NCBI GenBank assembly: GCA_902775475.1
Contig: CACYME010000003.1
Span: 1-64,000, forward strand
Direction: 5' to 3'
Length of the DNA: 64,000 nt
DNA from: an uncultured Prevotellaceae bacterium
GTDB lineage: Bacteria; Bacteroidota; Bacteroidia; Bacteroidales; Bacteroidaceae
Both the position numbers and the translations under genes were made by a program. Positions 35,021 through 45,461 of the stretch are shown here, one piece after another. Below the pieces are notes generated by a model, which saw only the letters and a list, made by a program, of their open reading frames with translations, made no database searches and was not told the origin of the DNA. Positions within the stretch are counted from its first letter, which is position 1. Every line of letters starts with the position of its first letter.

Positions 35021-37423
35021 TCAGAAGAAAAGGTCGTTCACTATTTCCTCGAACTCGTCTACCTCGTCGTGGCCGTCGGTATCTTCTTCGTAGAGGTCAC
35101 CATCGTCGTCATCGTATAGTTCGTCCTCTTCGCCCTTGCAGGGGTCGAAGTTGGCGGGCATGTCGAACTGATCTTCCTGGGTGATGCCCAAGTGCTTGTC
35201 GTTGTAGACTTTCTGCATAAACTTGCCAAAGACAGGCAGCGCGGCGGCGGCTCCCTGTGCGTAGGCCATGCTTTCGAAGTGGATGTCGCGGTCGTCGCCT
35301 CCTACCCAGCAGCCCGAGACGAGCTTCGGCGTGATGCCCATGAACCATCCGTCGCTGTTGCTGTTGGTGGTTCCCGTCTTACCGCCCATCGCGGCCGTGA
35401 AGTTGTAGGGTGCACGGCGCAGACGTCCGCCAGTACCACCGTCTACGACGCCTCGGAGCAGTACGATCATCTTGGCGGCTGTCTCGTTGTCGAGCACCTC
35501 GTTGCCAGAGCGCGTCAGCACATCGGCACCGAACACCTTGCCCTCGCTGTCCACAATTTTCGTGACGTAGATGGGGGCCGAGCGGTAGCCATGGTTGACG
35601 AAAGTAGTATATGCCGAGACCATCTCGGCCACGGTGTTCTCGCAGGGACCCAGGCAGAGGGCAGGACCCGGATGGATGTCGGGGTTGTTGAAGCCATAGT
35701 CGCGCAACAGGCGGAGGAAATTCTTAGGCCTGAGCACGTCGATGAGGTAGGCCGACACCCAGTTGTTCGATGTCTGGAGACCCCACTTTAGTGACACCAT
35801 CTCGCCCTCACGTGCCCGGCTACCATTGCGCGGTGTCCATGCCTGTCCACTCTCGGTGTAATAGGTCTTCTGTATGCAGGGCACCTCAGTGCAGGGGTTC
35901 ATGTTACCGCCCGAGGGCATCATGGCCAGCGAATAGAGGAACGGCTTGATGGTGGAGCCCACCTGACGGCGCCCCTCGGTGGCCATGTCGTAGGCGAAGT
36001 GCTGGAAGTCGAGTCCGCCCACATAGGCTTTCACGTGGCCGTTGCGGGGATCCATGCTGAGGAAGCCGGTGCGCAGGAACGACTTGTAGTAGAGGATGGA
36101 GTCGAGCGGGGTCATCGTCGTGTCGCGCTCGCCGTGATAGGTGAACACCGACATCTTTACCCGGGTGTTGAAGGCCTTGTCGATTTCTTGCTGCGATGCG
36201 CCATTCTCCTTCATCACGCGGTAGCGTTCGCATTGTCTGATGTTTCGTTGCAGGATTTTCTTCACCTCCGAGGCCGAGAGCGAGTTAGAATAGGGGGCGT
36301 TGCGGCGGTTGCGGTTACCCTTGCTGAACTCGTTCTGCAGATAGACGGCCACGTGCTCATAGCACGCCTCCTGGGCATATTGCTGCATGCGCGAGTCGAT
36401 GGTGGTATAGATTTTCAGACCGTCGGTATAGACGTTGTAGTTCGTGCCGTCGCTTTTCTTGTTCTTGTTGCACCAGCCGTAAAGCGGGTCTTCCTGCCAG
36501 GCAATCTTGTCGAGGGCATATTTCGTGCGGTTCCATTCGGGATAGTCGCTGGCAACGGGTTCCTTGGCCATCATGTAGCGGCGCAGGAAGTCGCGGAAAT
36601 AGGTGGCCTCGCCCTCGTTGTGGTCGATGACACGGTATTTCAGCTCGCTGGCCAGCGGCACCTGCATGCAACTGTCGCGCTCCTCTTCGGTGATGTATCC
36701 GCCTTTGCACATCTGCTGCAGCACCACGTTGCGGCGAGCCTCGCTGCGCTCAGGGAAACGGCGGGGGTTGAAGTAGGAGGGATTCTTGCACATGCCTACC
36801 AGCGTGGCGGCTTCGGTGAGGCTCAGTTCCGACGGCTCTTTCGAGAAATAGGTGTTCGAGGCCGTCTTGATGCCCACGGCGTTGTTGAGGAAATCGAAAT
36901 AGTTCAGGTACATGGCAATGATTTCCTCCTTAGTGTAGTTACGTTCCAGCTTCACGGCGATGACCCACTCGATTGGCTTCTGCAGCATGCGCTCCGTGGT
37001 GCTATGGGCCACGTCGCTGAAGAGCTGCTTGGCCAGCTGCTGCGTGATGGTGCTGCCGCCGCCGGCACTCTTCTGCTGGAGCACACCGCGCTTGATGATG
37101 GCGCGTCCGAGCGCCCAGAAGTCGATGCCGGCATGGTCGAAGAAGCGGGCGTCCTCAGTGGCCACCAGCGCATCGATGAGCGATGGCGGCAGCTGGTCGT
37201 AGTTGACCATGACGCGGTTCTCGCGGCTCAGGCTATAGGTGCCCAGGAGTTTCCCGTCGGCCGTATAAACTTGTGATGCAAAGCGGTTGATAGGGTTCTG
37301 TAGCTCCTCAATAGGAGGCATGTAGCCTATCCGGCCATCAGAGATAGCCCAAAAGACAACTCCCGTGGCAATGACCACGAGTACGAGCAGGGTCCAGAGG
37401 ATTCCAATAAACCATTTTCTCAT
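35021..37423 (-). CDS. Class A penicillin-binding protein 1A-type transglycosylase/transpeptidase
   Basis: An 800-residue bifunctional cell-wall synthase. One N-terminal membrane helix (WFIGILWTLLVLVVIATGVVFW) precedes the glycosyltransferase domain (EDARFFDHAGIDFWALGRAI, GGSTITQQLAKQLF, ERNYTKEEIIAMYLN). The transpeptidase follows with SxxK in GSTIKPFLYSLAM, SxN in SNNWVSAYL and KTG in KTGTTNSNSDGWF. The last ~45 residues are strikingly acidic (ELYDDDDGDLYEEDTDGHDEVDEFEE). A -7 element lies only 9 bases upstream of the ATG, implying a very short leader or a slightly internal start. Confidence 0.94.
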   Translation of the reverse strand: MRKWFIGILWTLLVLVVIATGVVFWAISDGRIGYMPPIEELQNPINRFASQVYTADGKLLGTYSLSRENRVMVNYDQLPPSLIDALVATEDARFFDHAGIDFWALGRAIIKRGVLQQKSAGGGSTITQQLAKQLFSDVAHSTTERMLQKPIEWVIAVKLERNYTKEEIIAMYLNYFDFLNNAVGIKTASNTYFSKEPSELSLTEAATLVGMCKNPSYFNPRRFPERSEARRNVVLQQMCKGGYITEEERDSCMQVPLASELKYRVIDHNEGEATYFRDFLRRYMMAKEPVASDYPEWNRTKYALDKIAWQEDPLYGWCNKNKKSDGTNYNVYTDGLKIYTTIDSRMQQYAQEACYEHVAVYLQNEFSKGNRNRRNAPYSNSLSASEVKKILQRNIRQCERYRVMKENGASQQEIDKAFNTRVKMSVFTYHGERDTTMTPLDSILYYKSFLRTGFLSMDPRNGHVKAYVGGLDFQHFAYDMATEGRRQVGSTIKPFLYSLAMMPSGGNMNPCTEVPCIQKTYYTESGQAWTPRNGSRAREGEMVSLKWGLQTSNNWVSAYLIDVLRPKNFLRLLRDYGFNNPDIHPGPALCLGPCENTVAEMVSAYTTFVNHGYRSAPIYVTKIVDSEGKVFGADVLTRSGNEVLDNETAAKMIVLLRGVVDGGTGGRLRRAPYNFTAAMGGKTGTTNSNSDGWFMGITPKLVSGCWVGGDDRDIHFESMAYAQGAAAALPVFGKFMQKVYNDKHLGITQEDQFDMPANFDPCKGEEDELYDDDDGDLYEEDTDGHDEVDEFEEIVNDLFF

Positions 37424-37431
37424 AACAGCCG

Positions 37432-37439
37432 CAAAGGTA
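37432..37439 (-). promoter_or_regulatory. -7 element (TACCTTTG) of the penicillin-binding protein gene
   Basis: TACCTTTG on the minus strand. No TTTG at -33; the heptamer array lies there instead. Confidence 0.45.
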
Positions 37440-37446
37440 CTAAAAA

Positions 37447-37563
37447 GGTTTGAGATTTGAGGTTCGAGATTTAAGATTTGTGCATTGACTTGTTATTTTT
37501 TAACACTCGTCAACGAGAAACCTCAAACCTCAATCCTCAAACCTCAAATATCAAATCTCAAAT
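37447..37563. repeat. Inverted heptamer arrays, TTTGAGR type
   Basis: Left arm 37448-37480: GGTTTGA, GATTTGA, GGTTCGA and relatives. Right arm 37518-37563: AACCTCA, ATCCTCA, AATCTCA units. They are complementary arms around a ~37-base spacer between two same-strand genes. Confidence 0.65.
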
Positions 37564-37569
37564 TACTTC

Positions 37570-38268
37570 CTACTCCTCTTCCGGCGTAATCAGCTTGTAG
37601 CCCTTGCCGTGGATGTTGATGATTTCAATCTGCGGGTCGTCCTTCAGGTGCTTGCGCAGCTTGGTGATGTAGACGTCCATGGAGCGGGCGTTGAAGTAGT
37701 TGTCGTCAATCCAGATGGTCTTCAGGGCGAAGTCGCGCTGCAGAATCTCGTTGGCGTGCGAGCAGAGCAGGGCCAGCAGCTCGTTCTCCTTGGTGGTCAG
37801 CTTCGTCTGCTTCTCGCCGATGCTGAGCAGCTGCTTCTGCGTGTCGAAGGTGAACTGGCCGATGTGGTAGAGCGTGCTCTCCTTGTTCTTCTTGCCACGC
37901 ACGCGGCGCAGGATGGCCTCAATGCGGAACACCAGCTCCTCCATGGAGAAGGGCTTGGTGATGTAGTCGTCGGCACCCAGCTTGAAGCCCTCCAGGATGT
38001 CCTCCTTCATGGTCTTTGCGGTCAGGAAGATGATGGGCACTTCGGGGTTGGCGGCCCTGATTTCCTGTGCCAGCGTGAAGCCGTCTTTCTTGGGCATCAT
38101 CACGTCCAGCACACAGATGTCGAACTTTGTCTTTAGGAAGGCCTTGTAGCCTGCCTCACCGTCGGCGCACAGCTCCGACTCGTAGCCCTTGGCGGCCAGA
38201 TACTCTCTCAACAGCATGCCGAGGTTCTCGTCGTCCTCGCACAGCAAAATCTTCAGGTTGTCGTCCAT
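37570..38268 (-). CDS. rprY: OmpR/PhoB-type response regulator, RprY-like
   Basis: A 232-residue regulator. The receiver domain (1-~120) has the acidic pocket EDDENLG, phospho-acceptor Asp in DICVLDVMMPKKDG, the switch threonine in IFLTAKT and lysine in YITKPFSMEELV. A winged-helix DNA-binding domain follows (LTTKENELLALL, SMDVYITKLRKHLKDDPQIEIINIHGKGYKL). It is encoded 55 bases downstream of the histidine kinase, matching the RprX-RprY arrangement of Bacteroides and Porphyromonas. The symbol is assigned by this resemblance; targets are unknown. Confidence 0.85.
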   Translation of the reverse strand: MDDNLKILLCEDDENLGMLLREYLAAKGYESELCADGEAGYKAFLKTKFDICVLDVMMPKKDGFTLAQEIRAANPEVPIIFLTAKTMKEDILEGFKLGADDYITKPFSMEELVFRIEAILRRVRGKKNKESTLYHIGQFTFDTQKQLLSIGEKQTKLTTKENELLALLCSHANEILQRDFALKTIWIDDNYFNARSMDVYITKLRKHLKDDPQIEIINIHGKGYKLITPEEE

Positions 38269-38323
38269 AACTTTGTTGTTTTTTAGTGGGTTAATATTAA
38301 ATCTCTTGTTTGTTACTTTTAGC

Positions 38324-39889
38324 TTAGCCGTTGCTCTCCTCCACCAGGATGGGCAGCGTAACGGTGAACTTGGTGCCCTTGCCCCATTCGCTCTCGCACT
38401 TGATGTCGCCCTCGTGCAGGTTGATGATTTTTTTCACGTAGGCCAGGCCGAGGCCGAAGCCCTTCACGTCGTGAACGTTACCGGTGTGCACGCGGTAGAA
38501 CTTCTCGAAGATCTTCTTCACGTTCTCGCGCTTGATGCCCTGTCCGTTGTCGGCAATAGAGAAGCAGAGCTTGTTACCCTCGTTCCACGTGCGGATGTGG
38601 ATGTCCACGGGCTTGTCGGGCTGGCGGTATTTCACCGCGTTGTCCATCAGGTTCGTGATGGCGTTCTGGAAGTGCACCTCGTCGACGAAGATGGCAGAGT
38701 CTACGGCCTCAATCTCCGTGTAAATCTTTCCGCCGGTGTGCTCCACGCGCAGGGAGAACGAGCTGGCCGTCTGTTCCAGCAGTTCGTTAATGTCGAGTTC
38801 CTTCTTCTTGAACGACACCGACTTACGGTCGAACATCGACATCTGCAGAACTTTCTCCACGAGGAAGCGCAGGCGCTTCGACTCGTCGTTGATGACGCTG
38901 CCGAGATGCTTCTGCATCTGAACCGTCTTGGGCACGCTCTCGTCGTTCAGCATCTGGGCTGCCAGCGAGATGCTGCTGATGGGGGTCTTCAGCTCGTGCG
39001 TCATGTTGTTGATAAAGTCGTTCTTAATTTCCGAGTAGCGCTTCTGGCGAAAGATGACCACGATGGTAAAGAGGAACGTGACGAGCAGCACCAGCGTGAA
39101 AATGACGGCAGGAATCATGAACCTCACCGACGAGTAGATGTACTTGTCCATCTCGGGGAAGTGGATGCGCACCACACCCATCTTCGAGGCCGGGTCGTTC
39201 TGGAAGAGCGTCTGTGCATAGCCGTGTTCAGAGCCCTCCTCGTCGTAGTCGGGACAGCGGTACACCTCGCGTCCGTCGGCCGTCGATACGGTGAAGTGAT
39301 ACTTCAGGTTGATGCCGTTGTTCTGCAGGCTCTCGCGGATGTCGGTGTCGAGCAGCTTGAAGTTCACGCGCTCCTTCAGCGGCTTGTCGCTGGCAGTATA
39401 TAAAATATTGTATACCACCTCGTCGAGCAGCGCCTTCTGATAGACATAGCGCGTGCGCACAATCTCCTGCATCGACTTCGTGGCCTCCGAGAGCGACGAG
39501 TTGTCGGTCTTCATGATGATGGCCTTGGGGATGGTGGGCGGCTTCGTGGCAAACGTCTTCAGCTCGAAGGCGGAGTAGACTGTGCCGTCATCGGCCGACA
39601 CACTGAACTGGTGCTGCTCCTGAATCTTGCCCTCTATGCCGTCTACCATCACCGAGTCCTGCTGGTAGGCGCGGCGCTCCACTTCGTTCACGTCCTTCTC
39701 CAGATAGCGCAGCGTCTCGTTCAGCTCCAGGTTGCGCGAAGCCTGGTAGAGGCTGCGCGTCACGCTCTCGTTGAACTGCTCCTTCTTCATCTTCGCCATC
39801 TCCTCGATGTACGACAGCTGAACGTAGAGCAAGCCCAGGAACGAGAACCCCATGATGAGGGCGATGGCCCATATTGTTGATTTCTTCAT
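38324..39889 (-). CDS. rprX: Sensor histidine kinase, RprX-like
   Basis: A 521-residue kinase. A membrane helix at ~6-26 and another at ~250-275 flank a ~220-residue extracytoplasmic sensor rich in charged helices. The cytoplasmic part has the H-box NDFINNMTHELKTPISSI (His ~297), N-box MDNAVKYR, G1 IADNGQGI and G2 GFGLGLAYV. No HAMP domain is evident. The ATG at 39889 is chosen because homology starts at MKKSTIWAIALI and a promoter element lies 30 bases upstream. It signals to the response regulator encoded next. Confidence 0.9.
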   Translation of the reverse strand: MKKSTIWAIALIMGFSFLGLLYVQLSYIEEMAKMKKEQFNESVTRSLYQASRNLELNETLRYLEKDVNEVERRAYQQDSVMVDGIEGKIQEQHQFSVSADDGTVYSAFELKTFATKPPTIPKAIIMKTDNSSLSEATKSMQEIVRTRYVYQKALLDEVVYNILYTASDKPLKERVNFKLLDTDIRESLQNNGINLKYHFTVSTADGREVYRCPDYDEEGSEHGYAQTLFQNDPASKMGVVRIHFPEMDKYIYSSVRFMIPAVIFTLVLLVTFLFTIVVIFRQKRYSEIKNDFINNMTHELKTPISSISLAAQMLNDESVPKTVQMQKHLGSVINDESKRLRFLVEKVLQMSMFDRKSVSFKKKELDINELLEQTASSFSLRVEHTGGKIYTEIEAVDSAIFVDEVHFQNAITNLMDNAVKYRQPDKPVDIHIRTWNEGNKLCFSIADNGQGIKRENVKKIFEKFYRVHTGNVHDVKGFGLGLAYVKKIINLHEGDIKCESEWGKGTKFTVTLPILVEESNG

Positions 39890-39917
39890 CTGTTTCCTTG
39901 CTTTGTCGAATGTAATG

Positions 39918-39925
39918 CAAAGATA
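39918..39925 (-). promoter_or_regulatory. -7 element (TATCTTTG) of the rprXY operon
   Basis: TATCTTTG on the minus strand, 29 bases before the ATG; a TTGG lies upstream but at only ~11 bases spacing. Confidence 0.5.
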
Positions 39926-40082
39926 CAACGAAAACACCAATACACGATATTTTTAGTTAATTGATTCGGTTAAATTTAACAATGTTAACTATTTTTGGTG
40001 CAAATAGTTGTAAATACTGAATCAATGGGGGCGAACGTGAAGGACCCAAAAGGCCGCTTGGCTATCAGGCATGTTCAGTTCA

Positions 40083-40121
40083 ATTCGTTCACAATCCCTT
40101 ATATATGGGTTGTGAACGAAT
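40083..40121. repeat. 15-bp inverted repeat between rprX and folK
   Basis: ATTCGTTCACAATCCC and GGGTTGTGAACGAAT are complementary apart from one bulged T, around the loop TTATATAT. No T-run follows on either strand, so an operator or recombination site is as likely as a terminator. Confidence 0.6.
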
Positions 40122-40163
40122 GAACGACGATGACGCTGAATCATTCTCGTCTCATTTATCTAA

Positions 40164-40226
40164 AGCGAACCGTTGTTGTTTACTAACGAACCGTTGTTAT
40201 TTACCAACGAACCGTTGGCGTTATCA
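40164..40226 (+). repeat. Three tandem 21-base repeats (AACGAACCGTTGTTRTTTAC)
   Basis: Units start at 40164, 40185 and 40206. Each contains the palindrome AACGAACCGTT-like half sites. The ~450 bases from 39890 to 40342 hold no gene. Confidence 0.65.
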
Positions 40227-40342
40227 ATGCATGAATCTTTTATTGTCCGAAAAAAAAGATTTGGGCGGACAAAAAACGTGGCCAGAAAAAAATCCGCCAA
40301 TCGAGGATTTTCAGCAGCGGAAGCTCTGTAAACGAGGAATGG

Positions 40343-40723
40343 CTAATGGGGAACGCTGGGCAGCAGGCGGGTGATGTAGCTGCGCTGCCAGTCGCGCTGG
40401 TGGTAGCGGTCGCTGTCCCAGAGAAGGAGGTCGAGGTCGATGGGCACGATGCCCTGCCGTCGCATCTCGGGGGTTCGCCCCAGGGCCTGCTCCATCTCTT
40501 TGAGGCGGCAGTTCAGCTCGTCGGCGGTGAGTTCGGTCTCGGCGCTGACCAGCTGGTTGAGGTATGTCGAATGCTGCGCGCACGGGGCCTTGCCCTCGGC
40601 CTCGGTCCAGATGGCCTCGGTGTAGGCAGCAGACGAAATCACCTCAGCGAGCACCCTGTGGGCCTCGCTGAGGTGATTCTCTTGCTGGTAGTTGCTGGCC
40701 AGCGAAATGAGTACGCGGTGCAT
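40343..40723 (-). CDS. folK: 2-amino-4-hydroxy-6-hydroxymethyldihydropteridine pyrophosphokinase (HPPK)
   Basis: A 126-residue protein that would transfer pyrophosphate to 6-hydroxymethyl-dihydropterin in folate synthesis. It is shorter and more divergent than standard FolK (~160 residues). It keeps LISLASNYQ at the N-terminus, the YLNQLVSAET strand, and the magnesium-site signature GIVPIDLDLLLWD in place of the usual RTIDLDLL. The charged R-rich motif before it is partly present (LGRTPEMRRQ). It begins 5 bases after the maeB stop, so it is the second gene of that operon. Confidence 0.82.
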   Translation of the reverse strand: MHRVLISLASNYQQENHLSEAHRVLAEVISSAAYTEAIWTEAEGKAPCAQHSTYLNQLVSAETELTADELNCRLKEMEQALGRTPEMRRQGIVPIDLDLLLWDSDRYHQRDWQRSYITRLLPSVPH

Positions 40724-40728
40724 CACTC

Positions 40729-43032
<2,304 letters not shown>

Positions 43033-43066
43033 TTGCAACTACTGTTAAGTCGAAAAAAATCGGCTG

Positions 43067-43074
43067 CAAAGGTA
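43067..43074 (-). promoter_or_regulatory. -7 element (TACCTTTG) of maeB-folK
   Basis: TACCTTTG on the minus strand; the expected -33 position falls inside the heptamer array and has no TTTG. Confidence 0.5.
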
Positions 43075-43078
43075 ATAA

Positions 43079-43193
43079 ATAGTTAGGAGTTAGGGGTTAG
43101 GAGTTAGGGGTTATTATGCGGTGGCTTAACATTTTTTTTGTTTTTCGTCGAAAAAAACTCCTAACTCCTAACCCCTAACTCCCAACTTTTAAC
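43079..43193. repeat. Inverted GTTAGGR heptamer arrays between divergent promoters
   Basis: Left arm 43082-43113: GTTAGGA/GTTAGGG units. Right arm 43158-43192: CTCCTAA, CCCCTAA, CTCCCAA units. The arms are complementary around a ~44-base AT-rich spacer. A short third block of the same type lies at 40724-40742 between maeB and folK. Confidence 0.65.
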
Positions 43194-43201
43194 TACCTTT
43201 G
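43194..43201 (+). promoter_or_regulatory. -7 element (TACCTTTG) of the TetR gene
   Basis: TACCTTTG 19 bases before the ATG, directly at the end of the heptamer arm. Confidence 0.5.
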
Positions 43202-43220
43202 CAGCCAATTTTGAGAGAAC

Positions 43221-43871
43221 ATGACAGAGCAGAACTCAAAAACGCCTTACCGGCAGCAGTTGCATGAGCGCATCGTAGAAACGGCGATGCGTGCCTTTGC
43301 GGCTCAGGGAATACGTGCCGTGAAGATGGACGACATCGCCCAGCAGCTGAGCATCTCGAAGCGGACGATGTATGAGCTCTATGAGAACAAGGAGGAGCTG
43401 CTCTACGAGGGAATCAGGAAATACCGCGAACGGCAGCGGGCCGACGTGCAGTCTTTCATGGAAAAGAAGCCGAATGTGATTGAGGTCATCGTGCATGAAT
43501 ATAAGAAGAAGGTGCGCGAGCTAAAAGACACCGTGCCGCAGTTCTATGACGACCTGGAGAAATATCCGCGTGTGATGGCTTTGCTTGAGAAAGACCGCGA
43601 GGAGAATAGGGACCGCCTGCGGGCATTCATGAATCGCGGTGTTGACGAAGGCTATTTCCGGAAAGATATCGATTATGACATGGTACTCCTCTTATTAGAT
43701 ACGATAGGTTATCATATTATGTCACAGCGGCTGTATGCGAAGTATAGCATTGAGCAAATCTTCCATCAGGTGGTGTCCGTCTACATTCGTGGGCTGTGTA
43801 CTCAGCTTGGCGTGGTGCTGCTTGACAATCTGATGGCTTCAGAGAAGCAGCCGGCAGCCAATCAACCATAA
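43221..43871 (+). CDS. TetR/AcrR-family transcriptional regulator
   Basis: A 216-residue regulator. The N-terminal helix-turn-helix is canonical: VETAMRAFAAQGIRAVKMDDIAQQLSISKRTMYELYENKEELLYEGI. The C-terminal ~150 residues form the helical ligand domain; no ligand is predictable. It is divergent from maeB across the inverted heptamer array, and 20 bases upstream of the SGNH hydrolase gene in the same direction. It could therefore regulate either neighbour or itself. Confidence 0.9.
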   Translation: MTEQNSKTPYRQQLHERIVETAMRAFAAQGIRAVKMDDIAQQLSISKRTMYELYENKEELLYEGIRKYRERQRADVQSFMEKKPNVIEVIVHEYKKKVRELKDTVPQFYDDLEKYPRVMALLEKDREENRDRLRAFMNRGVDEGYFRKDIDYDMVLLLLDTIGYHIMSQRLYAKYSIEQIFHQVVSVYIRGLCTQLGVVLLDNLMASEKQPAANQP

Positions 43872-43891
43872 AAAAAAGAAAACAGAAGAAG

Positions 43892-45445
43892 GTGAATCAG
43901 TGTGCCCGTACTTTTATTCTCGTGGGGCTGGTAGTGGCCATTTTGCTGGCATTGCACTTCCTGCCCCAGCTCACCATTGGCGACCAGCAGCTGCGCCGCG
44001 TCAATCTGTTGAGCGACGTGTTGCCCGAGGTGCTGCCCGATGACCTCGATGCCATGCCCGAAATACCCATCCCCCAACAGACCCTGCAACCCCAGCGGAC
44101 CCAGCAGGCCCAGCGGACCCTCCCCCAACCCCTCCCTGCAGGGAGGGGAGTGGATAGTTCTGCCACCTCTGTTTCTGCGGCTTCCTCTGTTTCTGCAGAT
44201 GAGTCTATATACTCCCCTCCCAACAGGGAGGGGCCGGGGGAGGGGCCGGCGGGTCTTGAGAGTCAGGAGGGCCTGAAGGGTCAGGAGGGCCTTTCGGATG
44301 AGGGTCCACACATTCTCGACTACTCGCAGGGCCAGCCCGGTGGCATGCAGCACTTCTACCATGCCTTGGCCAGCGTGAGCCAGCTGGGACGCCCCGTTCG
44401 CGTTGCCTATTATGGCGACTCGTTCATCGAGGGCGACATCTTCACTGCCGACCTGCGTGAGCTGCTGCAGGACCGCTTCGGCGGCAATGGCGTGGGATGG
44501 GTCGACTGCGCCAGTCAGGTGCACGGCTTCCGCACCACCGTTGGCCACACGTTCAGCGGCATCCATGAATATGAGGTGGTGAAGCGCCCCTTCAACGCCG
44601 CCAACCAAGGCATTGCCCAGCGCTATTTCACCGTTGCCGACGGCGCACGCATCACCTACAAAGGCTCTAAGATGCGACGCCATCTGTCGGCCTGGGACCA
44701 GGCCATCTTCTACCTGCGCTCTGGCGGAGGACTGAAGCTGAAAGCCACCTTCAACGGCGACACCACCGTGGTCGACTCTGTGCCTGGCTCGCAGAACCTG
44801 CAGGCCATTGTGCGGACGGCAGGCTGGCAGCCCGGCGACTCACTGCAGCGGCCACGGCAGATGACCAGTGCCAGCTACACCGTGAGCAAAGCCGGAAACA
44901 GCACGCTGCTCTTTGGCGTGGCGCTTGAGCCGAAGCAGGGCGTGGTGGTCGACAACTTCAGCATGCGTGGCTCGGCTGGCTACACCCTCTCACAGATACC
45001 GGCAGCCACGCTGGCACAGTTTGCGGCTCAGCGGCCCTACGACCTCATCGTGCTCCACTTCGGCCTGAACGTGGCCAACAGCAAGCAGGGTAACTACTCT
45101 GGCTACACCCGGCAGATGGGGCAGGCCATAGACCACCTGCGACAAGCCTACCCGCAGGCCAGCATCCTCATCGTCAGCATGCCCGACCGCGACCAGCGCA
45201 CCGACGCCGGACTGCGCACCATGAAGGGCGTCGAGCAGCTCGTGGCCTACCAGCAGCTCATGGCCAGCGAACATGCCGTCAGCTTCTTCAGCCTCTTCCA
45301 GGCCATGGGTGGCCGCGAGAGCATGAAAGACCTCGTTGACCGCGGACTGGCCAACAAGGACTATACGCACATCAACTTCAAGGGCGGCCGCTATCTGGCT
45401 CGCTTCCTCTTCGATGCCCTGATGGCGGGCTATGGCGGGAAATGA
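43892..45445 (+). CDS. Membrane-anchored SGNH hydrolase, probable glycan O-acetylation partner
   Basis: About 517 residues from a GTG start; no ATG is available, and the frame upstream (KKRKQKK) would suit a cytoplasmic N-terminus. A membrane anchor (TFILVGLVVAILLALHFL) is followed by a proline/glycine-rich linker (~residues 55-140). The SGNH domain then has RVAYYGDSFIEGDIF (nucleophile Ser), LIVLHFGLNVAN and a late DYTHINFKGG with Asp-His. The linker is encoded by two inverted copies of the GC-rich palindrome, giving LPAGRG and SPPNREGPGEGP. Pairing with the downstream MBOAT gene parallels AlgX/AlgJ- and PatB-type systems that acetylate extracellular polysaccharides. Confidence 0.78.
   Translation: MNQCARTFILVGLVVAILLALHFLPQLTIGDQQLRRVNLLSDVLPEVLPDDLDAMPEIPIPQQTLQPQRTQQAQRTLPQPLPAGRGVDSSATSVSAASSVSADESIYSPPNREGPGEGPAGLESQEGLKGQEGLSDEGPHILDYSQGQPGGMQHFYHALASVSQLGRPVRVAYYGDSFIEGDIFTADLRELLQDRFGGNGVGWVDCASQVHGFRTTVGHTFSGIHEYEVVKRPFNAANQGIAQRYFTVADGARITYKGSKMRRHLSAWDQAIFYLRSGGGLKLKATFNGDTTVVDSVPGSQNLQAIVRTAGWQPGDSLQRPRQMTSASYTVSKAGNSTLLFGVALEPKQGVVVDNFSMRGSAGYTLSQIPAATLAQFAAQRPYDLIVLHFGLNVANSKQGNYSGYTRQMGQAIDHLRQAYPQASILIVSMPDRDQRTDAGLRTMKGVEQLVAYQQLMASEHAVSFFSLFQAMGGRESMKDLVDRGLANKDYTHINFKGGRYLARFLFDALMAGYGGK
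44118..44245. repeat. Inverted pair of GC-rich palindromes inside the SGNH gene (copies 2 and 3)
   Basis: Copy 2 (44118-44157) read on the minus strand is CCACTCCCCTCCC-TGCA-GGGAGGGG, then a GGGGGAGGG arm. Copy 3 (44206-44245) on the plus strand is ATACTCCCCTCCC-AACA-GGGAGGGG, then GGGGGAGGGG. They face each other across 48 bases and stay in frame in the linker. Confidence 0.75.
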
Positions 45446-45461
45446 TAAGTGAAAAGTGAGA

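Noticed and set aside
40083-40121. Rho-independent terminator for maeB-folK
   Set aside because: The stem is strong but neither strand has a following T-run, so termination is not supported by sequence alone.
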